Shown piece by piece: positions 25,391 to 33,775 of a stretch of DNA of 41,502 nucleotides; position 1 is the first letter of the stretch; each line of letters opens with the position of its first letter. The translations under genes were made by a program, and so were the position numbers. Origin of the DNA: an uncultured Neomegalonema sp. (lineage in GTDB: Bacteria; Pseudomonadota; Alphaproteobacteria; Rhodobacterales; Rhodobacteraceae); assembly GCA_937928005.1 (NCBI GenBank), contig CALFVD010000023.1:1-41502 (forward strand), in the 5' to 3' direction. The notes beneath the pieces were generated by a model. That model did no database searches, had not been told where the DNA came from, and saw only the letters and a list, made by a program, of their open reading frames with translations.

Positions 25391-26326
25391 TCACTTAACG
25401 GCAAGATGATTGCGACCCTCAGCAGCGGCTAACAACACCTGTTTTTGCCGTTCCCGAAAGCGCGCCCTGTCCGCATCGGTATAGCTATCGATACAGGCGG
25501 GGCATGAAACGCCGTGCTCATAGGCAGTGCTCTGCATCGCTTCCTGCGATAGAGGGCGACGGCAGGCATGACACATTTTATGCGTGCCACCCTTCAGGCC
25601 ATGCCCCACCGCGACCCGCTGATCAAAGACAAAGCATTCACCCTCCCAACAGCTTTGCTCCTGTGGGATATCTTCGAGATACTTTAGGATTCCCCCTTTT
25701 AGGTGAACCACATCCTCGACGCCCTGCCCCACCAACCAACTCGTCGCTTTCTCGCACCGAATGCCGCCCGTGCAAAACATCGCCACGGTCTTACCCTCGA
25801 ACGCGGTGCCTTCGCGCTCCCACCATGCCGGAAAATCGCGAAAGCTCTCCGTTGCCGGGTCGATTGCCCCCTTAAATGTACCGATCTCGACCTCATAATC
25901 ATTGCGCGTATCGATCAGCACGACATCCTCACGCGCGATCAGCGTGTTCCAATCTACCGGATCGACATAACGCCCAACCCGTGCAGCGGGGTCAACGCCC
26001 GGCTGTCCCATCGTCACAATCTCGCGCTTCAGCCGTACTTTCATGCGATTAAACGGAATTTCAGGCGCAGCACTTTCTTTCGACATGATAGCACTGCATC
26101 CTTCATATTCCCGGATATGCGCCAGTACGGCTCGTGTAGCCTCATCGCCTCCCGAAATTGTTCCGTTCACACCTTCCGGGGCCAACAATACAGTTCCACG
26201 CACCCCATACGCACGACACAGCGCCAACAAGGCTTCTCGCTTTTCCTCCAAATCACCTAGGCTGGCGAAATGGTAGAAGGCGACAACCCTTACCGGGGTA
26301 TCTTGAGGGGGCATTTGTGCAGTCAT
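25391..26326 (-). CDS. trhO: oxygen-dependent tRNA uridine(34) hydroxylase TrhO (YceA, rhodanese fold)
   Basis: 311 residues. N-terminal ferredoxin-like domain (VVAFYHFASLGDLEEKREAL), a rhodanese domain with the active Cys in VAMFCTGGIRCEKATSW, then FDQRVAVGHGL and a C-terminal Cys-rich zinc-like region (CHACRRPLS and CPACIDSY). TrhO hydroxylates U34 of some tRNAs on the way to 5-(carboxy)methoxyuridine. The Cys-rich tail with C-x2-C pairs is usual in this family. It is divergent from the XRE gene. Confidence 0.93.
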   Translation of the reverse strand: MTAQMPPQDTPVRVVAFYHFASLGDLEEKREALLALCRAYGVRGTVLLAPEGVNGTISGGDEATRAVLAHIREYEGCSAIMSKESAAPEIPFNRMKVRLKREIVTMGQPGVDPAARVGRYVDPVDWNTLIAREDVVLIDTRNDYEVEIGTFKGAIDPATESFRDFPAWWEREGTAFEGKTVAMFCTGGIRCEKATSWLVGQGVEDVVHLKGGILKYLEDIPQEQSCWEGECFVFDQRVAVGHGLKGGTHKMCHACRRPLSQEAMQSTAYEHGVSCPACIDSYTDADRARFRERQKQVLLAAAEGRNHLAVK

Positions 26327-26447
26327 GGCACTCCATACCCGAAAGTCTAGCCTCCAATCAATTGATGCGCTGCATTGTCGTGAGACAACCCTTTGCCCGT
26401 CGCTTTTCCCATGCTATGTGCAGTGCAGCATAAACTGGGGCCATGAC

Positions 26448-26843
26448 ATGAATAACCTTCAAGAATGCGACTATTACGGCGAGGATGTCTCGACCTTGGG
26501 CGAACGGATCAGTGTTGCCCGTGAGCATGTCAGAATGAGCGAAGAGGAACTTGCCGTCAGCATGGCCGTTCGCCGCCAAACCATCACGGATTGGGAAGGC
26601 GATGGTGCCGAACCGCGCTCAAATAAGCTCGCGACACTTGCTGGTATTCTCGGTGTGTCGCCCGCTTGGCTTCTGACCGGTTCAGGCGAAGGTGTGCCCT
26701 CGCCTGAGGATGCACCGGCGGATATTGACGACACTGCCTTGCGCTTACGCCTCGCCTCAGAATTGCGCGACGCACTGGATGTACAGGCGCAATTACAAAA
26801 GCGGATTGGCCGTATCGCCGATGCCCTAGCAACCATCGATTGA
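26448..26843 (+). CDS. XRE-family helix-turn-helix regulator
   Basis: 131 residues from ATG 26448. Residues about 16-70 form the HTH (LGERISVAREHVRMSEEELA, then VRRQTITDWEGDGAEPRSNKL), followed by LGVSPAWLLTGSGEG, a typical XRE/HTH_3 exit. The C-terminal helix (LRDALDVQAQLQKRIGRIAD) may form a dimerising coiled coil. Target unknown. sdhE starts 12 bases after its stop, so the two form an operon. Confidence 0.88.
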   Translation: MNNLQECDYYGEDVSTLGERISVAREHVRMSEEELAVSMAVRRQTITDWEGDGAEPRSNKLATLAGILGVSPAWLLTGSGEGVPSPEDAPADIDDTALRLRLASELRDALDVQAQLQKRIGRIADALATID

Positions 26844-26855
26844 CGCGATACGATC

Positions 26856-27143
26856 ATGGCAGAAAACAACAGTATTCTCGATCGACCAACACGCCTCAAG
26901 CGGCTGAGGATGCGCGCTTGGCGTCGAGGCATAAAGGAGATGGATATCATCCTCGGTGGTTTTGTCGATAAGCATGGCGAATCATTTGATGATGATACTT
27001 TCAACGCCCTTGAAACGCTGATGGATCGTAATGACCAACAGCTTTTTGCGTGGATATCGGGGGCAATCGAACCGCCAGCCGACTCCACCGAGCCAGAAAA
27101 CCTCCTCATCGCGCGGATTGCCCTCGCTTACGACAACGTGTGA
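26856..27143 (+). CDS. sdhE: FAD assembly factor SdhE (succinate dehydrogenase assembly factor 2)
   Basis: 95 residues. The signature RRGIKEMD (RGxxE) is at residues about 28-35, within RLRMRAWRRGIKEMDIILGG; FAWISGAIEPP near the end is also family-typical. SdhE helps attach FAD covalently to the flavoprotein subunit of succinate dehydrogenase in the cytosol. The sdh genes are not in the window. It shares a likely transcript with the upstream XRE gene. Confidence 0.93.
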   Translation: MAENNSILDRPTRLKRLRMRAWRRGIKEMDIILGGFVDKHGESFDDDTFNALETLMDRNDQQLFAWISGAIEPPADSTEPENLLIARIALAYDNV

Positions 27144-27230
27144 GCACATCTTCCGCCCGTTTTTAAGCCAGCCTTTACATAAACAAGGCATTGTATGGCT
27201 TCAATCAGGTGGATTTTGAGGTTATCGATT

Positions 27231-27749
27231 ATGAGCAATGAAAGCGCAGCGTCAGCTATCGACGTGGAAAACACCGCCCCTGCGGGATCGGATATGCTCG
27301 GTGACTATATCGAAACGCTCTCTTTCATTGAGCGCCTGCACCGCCTGATCCTCGACGTTATCAAAGATGAATTCGAGCGGTTGAACGTCATTGATGTAAA
27401 CAGCGTACAGGCGCTACTACTCTATAATATTGGTGACAACGAAGTTACAGCTGGTGAGCTGAAATCACGCGGTTATTACCAAGGGTCGAACGTCTCTTAT
27501 AACCTGAAGAAGCTGGTCGAAGCTGGGTATATCAGTCACGAACGTTGCTCGGTAGATCGCCGCGCAGTACGCATTGGCCTCACCGAAAAAGGCCGTGATA
27601 TGCGCGTAGTCGTCTCCGAATTATGGGCACGCCATGTGGAGAAAATCACTAATGACAACCTCATCACATCCAGTGATTTTACTGCGCTCGGAAGCGCGAT
27701 GAAGGGCTTGGAGCGATTCTGGAGTGACCAGATTCGTTACATTTACTGA
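27231..27749 (+). CDS. MarR-family winged-helix regulator (LdtR type)
   Basis: 172 residues from ATG 27231. A MarR winged helix lies at residues about 55-125: VNSVQALLLYNIGDNEVTAG, LKSRGYYQGSNVSYNLKKLV, then SVDRRAVRIGLTEKG for the wing. The SRGYYQGSNVSYNLKKL recognition stretch is very conserved across Alphaproteobacteria and matches LdtR, which controls L,D-transpeptidase and envelope stress genes in Liberibacter and Sinorhizobium. Its targets here are unknown. Single gene with a 306-base gap before rodZ. Confidence 0.9.
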   Translation: MSNESAASAIDVENTAPAGSDMLGDYIETLSFIERLHRLILDVIKDEFERLNVIDVNSVQALLLYNIGDNEVTAGELKSRGYYQGSNVSYNLKKLVEAGYISHERCSVDRRAVRIGLTEKGRDMRVVVSELWARHVEKITNDNLITSSDFTALGSAMKGLERFWSDQIRYIY

Positions 27750-28055
27750 CCGAAGATTTAAAAGATTTGAAGAGGGAACTCCACAAATCAGCACAACTGC
27801 GCGTGACGTGCAATTGTCACGAATTTTGCTTTGCCTTCTCGCAAGTCGTTTTGGAACCTTCTGACAAAGCAGGCGTTTGTGCTTAACAAGAGCTTTCTAC
27901 AAAAGCGAAGGAAACCCACGATTTCAAGTGGGTGTGCAAAAATGACGATATGGTATGATGAAAGAGATTTAGGACGTTGAACTGATGCAGTTTGTCGCGT
28001 ACAAGATTCAAAAGCATCATTCAGGTGCCAAATTTACCGTCGTGAGCAGAACATA
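27750..28055 (+). other. 306-base intergenic region upstream of rodZ with two inverted repeats
   Basis: No gene is visible. CGTGAC (27802-27807) and GTCACG (27816-27821) are inverted with 8 bases between, a plausible operator. ACCCAC (27914-27919) and GTGGGT (27928-27933) form a second hairpin. There is no T-run after either, so I do not call a terminator. A rodZ promoter is expected here but I could not pick one convincingly. Confidence 0.4.
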
Positions 28056-29240
28056 ATGACGGCCTATAGCGATGTATCAGGTTTGAAATTTGAGGAAGCA
28101 AGCGTTTCGCTTGGGGATGAAATTCGTGCGGCGCGTGCGGCGCGTGGATTGTCTCTTGCCGATGTCGAATCCGATCTTCGCATCAAGTCGCATTACATTG
28201 AAGCCATCGAAGCGGGCGACCTTTCGGCATTGCCCGGAAAAGTCTATGTCGACGGGTTCGTGCGCAACTATGCTTCCTACCTTGGTCTTGACCCTACCGA
28301 AACACTGACACGCTTCGATGCCGATACTGGTTTTACTGTCACAAAAGGCAGTGGCCTGCGTCGCAAAAAAGAAGCACGGCTTGCCGCTAACGCTGATCCA
28401 CTCGCTGGATACGATAAGAAACGGTCTGGGCGGTCAGTTTCCGGAGGTTTAGGTCGTAGCATTGCAATGCTTTGGCCACTTGTCGTTCTTGCCGGTCTTG
28501 GATATGGCCTCTGGTATGGGGTAATGGCCGCTCGCGAAGCCGGGATAATTCCAGATAATCTTAGTGTCATCGGTGCGACAGGCGACGAACAACCGGTCTT
28601 CACGGCCAATATCTCCGATGATGAGATTGGTCGTGAGCTAGGCACAGACACGATAGAGCGCCCTGCAGATTTAAGCTATGCACGCCTCGGCACCCCTCCC
28701 TATTGGTCACTGCCAGAGGATAAAGACACATCCGATGGCCCCGTATCGCAGATTGACATTGCCTCCGTCGGTTTATTCGCGTCGCATCGCGACATGATAG
28801 GGGGCAGCACGATGGTAATGAGTGCCGTTCCCCTTGATTTAACCGCTCGCCCCATAGCAATCGTCGAAGACATCGCCGCGCAGACTCGCGAGGCATTGCT
28901 CGCCCCCGCCACCGAGAATGAAGTCGCTCCAGCAACAGAACAGCCAAATATCCGCGACTTTGCGCTGGTTGCAACGGAAGAGACATGGGTCGAAGTTAAA
29001 AGCGGATCCGGGAGAGTCAGTTTTTCCGGTATTCTCGCAGCAGGCGAAGCATTCGATATTCCAACTGGTACAACGCTATCAATGAAAGTTGGCAATGCGG
29101 GTGGACTAACTCTCGAACTTGACGGCAAACGATTTGGGCCTTTCGGCGGTCGCGGTGTTGTTATGCGGCGCATCTCTCTTGACCGAAATGCGTTAGCCGC
29201 TCGGTTTGCGGAAACACCGGCAATAGCGAGCGTACAGTAA
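28056..29240 (+). CDS. rodZ: RodZ-like cytoskeleton/shape protein (HTH_25 + TM + DUF4115)
   Basis: 394 residues. Residues about 18-90 are the RodZ HTH_25 domain (LGDEIRAARAARGLSLADVE, and GKVYVDGFVRNYASYLGLDP). One membrane span lies near residues 140-160 (AMLWPLVVLAGLGYGLWYGV). A long Asp/Thr-rich linker follows and the C-terminal DUF4115 domain begins near residue 305 (EETWVEVKSGSGRVSFSGIL). RodZ links MreB filaments to the envelope to keep rod shape. The order rodZ-ispG is common in Proteobacteria. Confidence 0.9.
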   Translation: MTAYSDVSGLKFEEASVSLGDEIRAARAARGLSLADVESDLRIKSHYIEAIEAGDLSALPGKVYVDGFVRNYASYLGLDPTETLTRFDADTGFTVTKGSGLRRKKEARLAANADPLAGYDKKRSGRSVSGGLGRSIAMLWPLVVLAGLGYGLWYGVMAAREAGIIPDNLSVIGATGDEQPVFTANISDDEIGRELGTDTIERPADLSYARLGTPPYWSLPEDKDTSDGPVSQIDIASVGLFASHRDMIGGSTMVMSAVPLDLTARPIAIVEDIAAQTREALLAPATENEVAPATEQPNIRDFALVATEETWVEVKSGSGRVSFSGILAAGEAFDIPTGTTLSMKVGNAGGLTLELDGKRFGPFGGRGVVMRRISLDRNALAARFAETPAIASVQ

Positions 29241-29330
29241 TTGCGACAATGTTGTGTCATTATTAATTGACACCCCTTGATCGCCAATGCCTGACACTCC
29301 ATACTCGTATGAATTTCGATGGAGAAGACC

Positions 29331-30452
29331 ATGAGTGTTCGCCCGTGGCGTGATATTGATCGTCGCAAATCCCGTCAAATCATGGTCGGTTCCGTCCCGG
29401 TCGGTGGGGATGCCCCAATTGCCGTCCAAACAATGACGAACACGCTCACCTCCGACGCCGGAGCGACGATCGAGCAGATCAACAGATGCTCCGAGGCGGG
29501 AGCCGATATTGTTCGCGTGTCCTGCCCCGATGAAGCCTCAACCGCCGCCCTTGCCGAGATCGTGCGCAATGTCGATGTACCCATCGTCGCCGATATCCAC
29601 TTTCATTATAAGCGCGCCATTGAATCGGCAGAAGCAGGCGCTGCTTGCCTGCGCATCAATCCTGGCAATATCGGTTCCGCCGAACGTGTGCGTGAGGTAA
29701 TCAAAGCCGCCCGCGACCATGGATGCTCGATGCGTATTGGCGTGAACGGTGGCTCGCTCGAACGTCATCTCCTTGAAAAATACGGCGAGCCTTGCCCCGA
29801 TGCGATGGTGGAAAGCGCGCTTGATCACGCCCGAATCCTAGAAGACAATGATTTCCACGAATTCAAGATCAGCGTGAAAGCTTCCGATGTCTTTATGACC
29901 AGCGCCGCCTACATGGCTCTGGCCGATGCCTGTGACTATCCCTTACATCTGGGCGTTACCGAAGCGGGGGGAGCGGTTTCAGGGTCGATCAAATCCGCCA
30001 TCGGCATGGGGGGGCTGCTTTGGGCCGGAATCGGCGATACGATCCGCGTCTCCCTTTCAGCGCCGCCAGAGGAAGAGGTAAAAATCGGCTTCGAGATGCT
30101 TAAATCGCTCAATCTACGCCATCGTGGCGTGACGATCATCTCCTGCCCCTCCTGTGCGCGGCAAGGTTTTGACGTCATCAAAACGGTCGGTATCCTCGAA
30201 GAACGCCTTTCCCATATCAACACGCCAATGACCCTTTCGATCATCGGTTGCGTCGTAAACGGCCCCGGTGAAGCCCGCGAAACCGATATCGGCTTCACGG
30301 GTGGCGGTGCTGGCTCGGGCATGGTCTACCTCGCCGGTCTTCAAGACCATAAGATCGAGAATGAAAAGATGGTCGATCACATCGTCGGCCTCGTCGAACA
30401 GAAAGCCGAGGAGATCGCCGCCGAACGCGAGGCCGAGACCGAGGCGGCATAA
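29331..30452 (+). CDS. ispG: 4-hydroxy-3-methylbut-2-enyl diphosphate synthase IspG (GcpE)
   Basis: 373 residues from ATG 29331, with GGAG 8 bases upstream (ATG 29319 is in frame but overlaps that site). N-terminal TIM barrel: [21 protein letters not shown]-terminal [4Fe-4S] ligands: [10 protein letters not shown], then [12 protein letters not shown] with the catalytic Glu. It converts MEcPP to HMBPP in the MEP isoprenoid pathway. Translation of the next gene begins within its stop (TAATG). Confidence 0.96.
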   Translation: MSVRPWRDIDRRKSRQIMVGSVPVGGDAPIAVQTMTNTLTSDAGATIEQINRCSEAGADIVRVSCPDEASTAALAEIVRNVDVPIVADIHFHYKRAIESAEAGAACLRINPGNIGSAERVREVIKAARDHGCSMRIGVNGGSLERHLLEKYGEPCPDAMVESALDHARILEDNDFHEFKISVKASDVFMTSAAYMALADACDYPLHLGVTEAGGAVSGSIKSAIGMGGLLWAGIGDTIRVSLSAPPEEEVKIGFEMLKSLNLRHRGVTIISCPSCARQGFDVIKTVGILEERLSHINTPMTLSIIGCVVNGPGEARETDIGFTGGGAGSGMVYLAGLQDHKIENEKMVDHIVGLVEQKAEEIAAEREAETEAA

Positions 30453-31045
30453 TGAACCTCGTGCGACCTGCGCGACAGGCCGATGCTCCCGCGCTCGCCG
30501 CCATTGAATTGCTGACCGCCCCTGAATTTGCGACTTTCTTACTTGAAGGGCTTTTTGAGGGGCAATCTGTCGGTGCAACCCTCGCCGCAATCTATGCGCG
30601 TGAGGGTGTTGATTCCTTTGAATGGTCATGGATCGCGGAGATGGACGGCGAAACCGTCGGCGCGATGGGCGCTTATCCTGTGTCTCTGGTCAAACCATCC
30701 ACTGATACCGGGGAAGCATCGAAGCGACTCGCTTATTACGATCCAATTCGCAAGGCGATGCCTGCGGATGCCTTTCATATTGGTCGGATCGGCGTATTGG
30801 AGCCGTATCGCCGACAAGGGATTGCCCGCGCTCTGATTGATGAAGCCCACACCATCGCCGGGAAGCATGGTGAGCAGCGGATCACCCTGTTTGTTTGGGA
30901 AGATAACCAAGCAGCCCGCGCATTCTATCAGACGCTCGGCTTTGTTGAGCGGGACCGGATCACCCTGCCCCCCCACCCCCGCGCAACACGCCACGGCACG
31001 ATGATTCTGCTTGAAAAGCCGCTAACCTTGCGCGTGATTACCTGA
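30452..31045 (+). CDS. GNAT family N-acetyltransferase
   Basis: 197 residues. The GNAT acetyl-CoA loop is visible as HIGRIGVLEPYRRQGIARALI (residues about 109-129; R/Q-x-x-G-x-A version), followed by ITLFVWEDNQAARAFYQTLG typical of the last beta-alpha unit. It acetylates an unknown amine. It overlaps the ispG stop by one base, so it is co-translated, although no functional link to isoprenoid synthesis is evident. Confidence 0.9.
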   Translation: MNLVRPARQADAPALAAIELLTAPEFATFLLEGLFEGQSVGATLAAIYAREGVDSFEWSWIAEMDGETVGAMGAYPVSLVKPSTDTGEASKRLAYYDPIRKAMPADAFHIGRIGVLEPYRRQGIARALIDEAHTIAGKHGEQRITLFVWEDNQAARAFYQTLGFVERDRITLPPHPRATRHGTMILLEKPLTLRVIT

Positions 31046-31061
31046 CAATGATTCGGTGAAC

Positions 31062-31091
31062 TTCGTCTATGATCTCCGCTAATAGTATAAT
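31062..31091 (+). promoter_or_regulatory. promoter with perfect -10 before a hairpin-rich region
   Basis: TATAAT at 31086-31091 with TTCGTC (31062-31067) 18 bases upstream as a weak -35. The predicted start, 6-7 bases after the -10, falls at about 31097, at the first base of the first hairpin. Confidence 0.45.
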
Positions 31092-31095
31092 TCAT

Positions 31096-31330
31096 CCCTG
31101 TCTGCGACAGGGGCGAGCAATGAGAAGCAAGAGACGGACTAAAGATGGTCAACCGCTACTGTTGAGCGGTTATGCCAGTCTGGAGCGACACAAAAGGGTG
31201 TTGCCAAGAAGCTTGAGGCCATCTGAAGACTGGCACGACTTGAAATCGAAATCGTCGGTGAAAGCCAAACACCGCCAGCAAGCGGATGCTTCCGCCATAG
31301 GGCGAACTGATCCAGCTTTAGGCCGGTGGT
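31096..31330 (+). ncRNA. candidate structured non-coding RNA (no known family)
   Basis: About 235 bases between two convergent genes with at least six stems: CCCTGTC/GACAGGG (31096-31102, 31106-31112); AACCGCT/AGCGGTT (31151-31157, 31165-31171); TGCCAGTCT/AGACTGGCA (31173-31181, 31227-31235) enclosing CGACAC/GTGTTG (31186-31191, 31198-31203) and CAAG/CTTG; CGAC/GTCG (31236-31239, 31254-31257); and CACCG/CGGTG (31270-31274, 31324-31328) enclosing GCGGA/TCCGC. A TATAAT box places the transcript start at the first stem. An open frame (31069-31341) crosses it, but it is basic, repetitive and unlike any family I know. I tried RNase P, tmRNA, SRP and 6S signatures without a match. A decayed mobile element is the alternative. 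Confidence 0.4.
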
Positions 31331-31333
31331 CGT

Positions 31334-32281
31334 TCATTTGATGTTGCGCGATGTCAGGAAGCCGCGAACTTTCGAGACGATAATATCAAGGTCTTCCTCA
31401 AGTGCAAAATGGCCGGTATCAAGGATATTGTAATCCAGATCTTCAACATCGCGTTTGAACCCATCGGCACCGGGGACCGGGAAGAATGCATCGTTCTTTG
31501 CCCAAACCAGAAGCACGGGGGGTTGGTGCTTGCGCAGATATTCCTGCCATTTGGGGTAGCTGGCGACGTTATTTCGGTAATCGTAGAAGAGATCAAGCTG
31601 TACATCGTGCTGTCCGGGGCGCGACAGGGATTGATGATCAAGCAACCAGTTATCTGGTAGAATACTATCTGGATTTCGCGTTCCGTGCGTATATTGCCAA
31701 CGTAGCCCACCCACGCTGAAAACGCTGCCGGAGATGGCCTTTTCAAGCTCTTCATTGCCTCGGCCCGTTTCCCAAAGCTTCATGATCGGTGCCCAAGCCT
31801 CACGATTGAGACCTTCTTCGTAAAGGTTGCCGTTCTGGACGATCAAGGACTGAACCCGTTCGGGATGAGCTGTGGCAATCCGTAGGCCAACAGGGGCGCC
31901 GTAATCATGGATGTAGAGCGAGTATTTTGAGATACCGCGTTGTTCTAAAAAGGTATTTATAGTTTTTGCAATATTGTCAAAGCTGTATTCAAATTCTTTA
32001 CTGGATGGAAAATCGCTTGCGCCAAATCCTGGATAATCGGGGGCAATAAGATAATATTGATCACTTAATTCTCTCATCAAATCGCGATATTGATGAGAAG
32101 AGCTTGGAAAACCATGCAAAAGAACAAGGGCTGGCTTACTAGAATCACCAGCTTCTCGAAAAAAAATCCCTACATCATCAATTTTTTCGACCCCATATTG
32201 AGGTGTTTCTGAAAAACTCGAAGAAATATACATATTGGATAGTATGCATACGGCAACTACCTTCATAAATTTTTTCAACAT
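31334..32281 (-). CDS. exported alpha/beta hydrolase with Asp nucleophile (epoxide hydrolase/haloalkane dehalogenase-like)
   Basis: 315 residues. Sec signal (residues 1-24, ending SSFS). HGFP (56-59) is the oxyanion motif of this branch, and the nucleophile is D126 in IHDYGAPVG, where esterases have Ser; this is the hallmark of epoxide hydrolases and haloalkane dehalogenases. The acid is likely in VWAKNDAFFP and the His in DTGHFALEE. The 5' half is clearly AT-richer than the neighbouring genes, suggesting transfer. Substrate unknown. A periplasmic location is unusual for dehalogenases but known for Cif-like epoxide hydrolases. Confidence 0.85.
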   Translation of the reverse strand: MLKKFMKVVAVCILSNMYISSSFSETPQYGVEKIDDVGIFFREAGDSSKPALVLLHGFPSSSHQYRDLMRELSDQYYLIAPDYPGFGASDFPSSKEFEYSFDNIAKTINTFLEQRGISKYSLYIHDYGAPVGLRIATAHPERVQSLIVQNGNLYEEGLNREAWAPIMKLWETGRGNEELEKAISGSVFSVGGLRWQYTHGTRNPDSILPDNWLLDHQSLSRPGQHDVQLDLFYDYRNNVASYPKWQEYLRKHQPPVLLVWAKNDAFFPVPGADGFKRDVEDLDYNILDTGHFALEEDLDIIVSKVRGFLTSRNIK

Positions 32282-32764
32282 AGCAATGTATCCTTTAAGT
32301 CTGCCTTGGTTTCATTTTGGCACGGTGTGGCGGTATGTATGCGGCCTCGCAATTGAGAGACGTCTTTAGATAAGCTTCACATCCTATTGGTCAAATTTTT
32401 GCATTGTCAGCGAGTACGATCACAATTAAGTGTCAACTTTAAGAGACCGTGGCTGAATTTGGCTTTTGAAAGCGGCTGCAATGATCAGTTTCGTGCGAAA
32501 AAATTTAGCACAGGCTGTTGACGCTCAACCTATTGATAAATATATTTTTTTGGCGATAAAAAAATAGACAAACAGTGTCCCGATTTCGGACATTTTCAGC
32601 AAGAATCGAACATTCCATATATGAATTTGAAACCCCAGCGACACCTTGATCGTTAACGTTGTGGTGGTCGACAAGATTTTGAGCCGTCCTATGTCGGTAC
32701 GCTGCAACATGCAGTGATGGGGCATTAATCTTTTATGATGAAACGCATCTATTGGAGATATCAG
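32282..32764. other. 483-base AT-rich intergenic region
   Basis: No convincing gene. TATTTTTTT and AAAAAAATA (about 32542-32566) form an AT hairpin. TGTCC-N7-GGACA (32576-32592) is a 5+5 palindrome that could be a regulator site for the P460 gene; the rest shows nothing I can name. Confidence 0.4.
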
Positions 32765-33355
32765 ATGAAGAAACAAATGGTTGCAGGCCTTGTGGCCTTG
32801 GGTTTGCTTTCTGCTAACGGTCTTCTGACTGTTACGAAAGCTGATGCCGAAAATGCGGCATCTTGGGGTCCAAAATGGACGGCGGATGACCAGCTGATCC
32901 TGCCTGAAGGGTATCGCGAGTGGGTCTATCTTGGTTCGCCGCTGACGCCACATGCCTTGAACGATGGTGCGGCAGGTTTCCCAGAATTTCATAACGTTTA
33001 TGTTCAGCCCGAAGCCTTCCGTGAATACCGGAAAACCGGTGTGTTCCCTGAAGGCACGATTATGCTGAAGGAGCTTCAGTTGACCCAACCGGGCACGGAA
33101 GAAGATGGCTCCCGATTTGAAGTTTCCGGGCGAGGATACTTCCCGGGTGCTTTCAACGGAGTTGACGCCTCAGTCAAGGACAGCAAGCGTTTTCCAGATG
33201 CCCAGAACTGGGGTTATTTCAACTTCGGACACCACGCCCCGCCCTATGCGGCGAGCGCCCCTGCTGCGCCGGTAGCAGCTTGCGCACAATGCCATATCGA
33301 CAATGCTGATGAAGACATGGTGTTCTCGCGCTTCTATGCTCCACTTAAGAACTAA
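32765..33355 (+). CDS. cytochrome P460 family protein
   Basis: 196 residues from ATG 32765, with GGAG 7 bases upstream. Signal peptide to about residue 27. The mature part has the P460 features LPEGYREWVYLGSPLTPHAL, HNVYVQPEAFREYRKTGVFP and a single C-terminal heme site C173-A-Q-C176-H177. P460 heme proteins oxidise hydroxylamine (with a Lys-heme crosslink) or bind NO in the periplasm; Lys residues near FPEGTIMLKEL may include the crosslinker. No hao or other nitrification genes lie nearby, so an NO/hydroxylamine detoxifying role is more likely (inference). Confidence 0.9.
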   Translation: MKKQMVAGLVALGLLSANGLLTVTKADAENAASWGPKWTADDQLILPEGYREWVYLGSPLTPHALNDGAAGFPEFHNVYVQPEAFREYRKTGVFPEGTIMLKELQLTQPGTEEDGSRFEVSGRGYFPGAFNGVDASVKDSKRFPDAQNWGYFNFGHHAPPYAASAPAAPVAACAQCHIDNADEDMVFSRFYAPLKN

Positions 33356-33359
33356 TCAA

Positions 33360-33396
33360 AGCGATGCGCAAAGCCTTGATGGCTTTGCGCATCGCT
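33360..33396 (+). terminator. long perfect hairpin after the P460 gene
   Basis: AGCGATGCGCAAAGCC (33360-33375) and its complement (33381-33396) form a 16-bp perfect stem with a TTGAT loop, 4 bases after the stop. The T-run is poor (CATTCTACTT), but such stem strength is typical of terminators or mRNA 3' protection. Confidence 0.7.
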
Positions 33397-33556
33397 CATT
33401 CTACTTAGTTTATTAGCCCAGATTATTCACCGGTGCGCGTTTTTCGTGGCGGGCGTGGCACAAGAGGTTAGAATCGAGTATAAATTTATTAACAGACATA
33501 TCCACGATGAAGCCAACCGGATTTCCTGCCTGCCATACTCAACGATGGGGAGGATC

Positions 33557-33695
33557 GAAATAAATCGGAATGAGGGGAGCAAAATTCGTCGGAATGGGTG
33601 AGCTCTCAAAATCGGTTTTTCGTTGATATTTCTGCATTTGCCGACCGTTGCATAAAATTGGTGCAGAAAGTGAGCGGCGCAAAATTAATCAGAAT
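33557..33695 (+). repeat. repeated AAAATTnnTCGGAAT motif (transposase-site-like)
   Basis: Three related copies: GAAATAAATCGGAAT (33557-33571), CAAAATTCGTCGGAAT (33580-33595) and CAAAATTAATCAGAAT (33680-33695); the first two are 24 bases apart in tandem. Such arrays occur at IS21-family ends and as MuA-type sites at Mu-like prophage ends. No istAB genes are present. The 342-base stretch 33397-33738 otherwise holds no gene that I trust. Confidence 0.5.
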
Positions 33696-33738
33696 ATAAT
33701 TCCGTTCTTTTCCTTGATCTTCCGAGGTCGGAATTAAT

Positions 33739-33765
33739 GGGGCGTGCCGATCTCATGCACGCCCC
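33739..33765 (-). terminator. terminator of the leftward prophage gene
   Basis: GGGGCGTGC (33739-33747) and GCACGCCCC (33757-33765) form a perfect 9-bp stem with a 9-base loop, 10 bases after the stop of the gene at 33776 when read on the minus strand. ATTAATT follows on that strand. Confidence 0.7.
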
Positions 33766-33775
33766 TCGCCGAGCC

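Noticed and set aside
31069-31341. 90-codon rightward frame between GNAT and the hydrolase
   Set aside because: Basic low-information peptide that crosses a region of strong hairpins; no ribosome site, no family.
32525-33088. 187-codon leftward frame opposite the P460 gene start
   Set aside because: Mostly antisense to the P460 signal and head region and through an AT-rich gap; no protein-like features.
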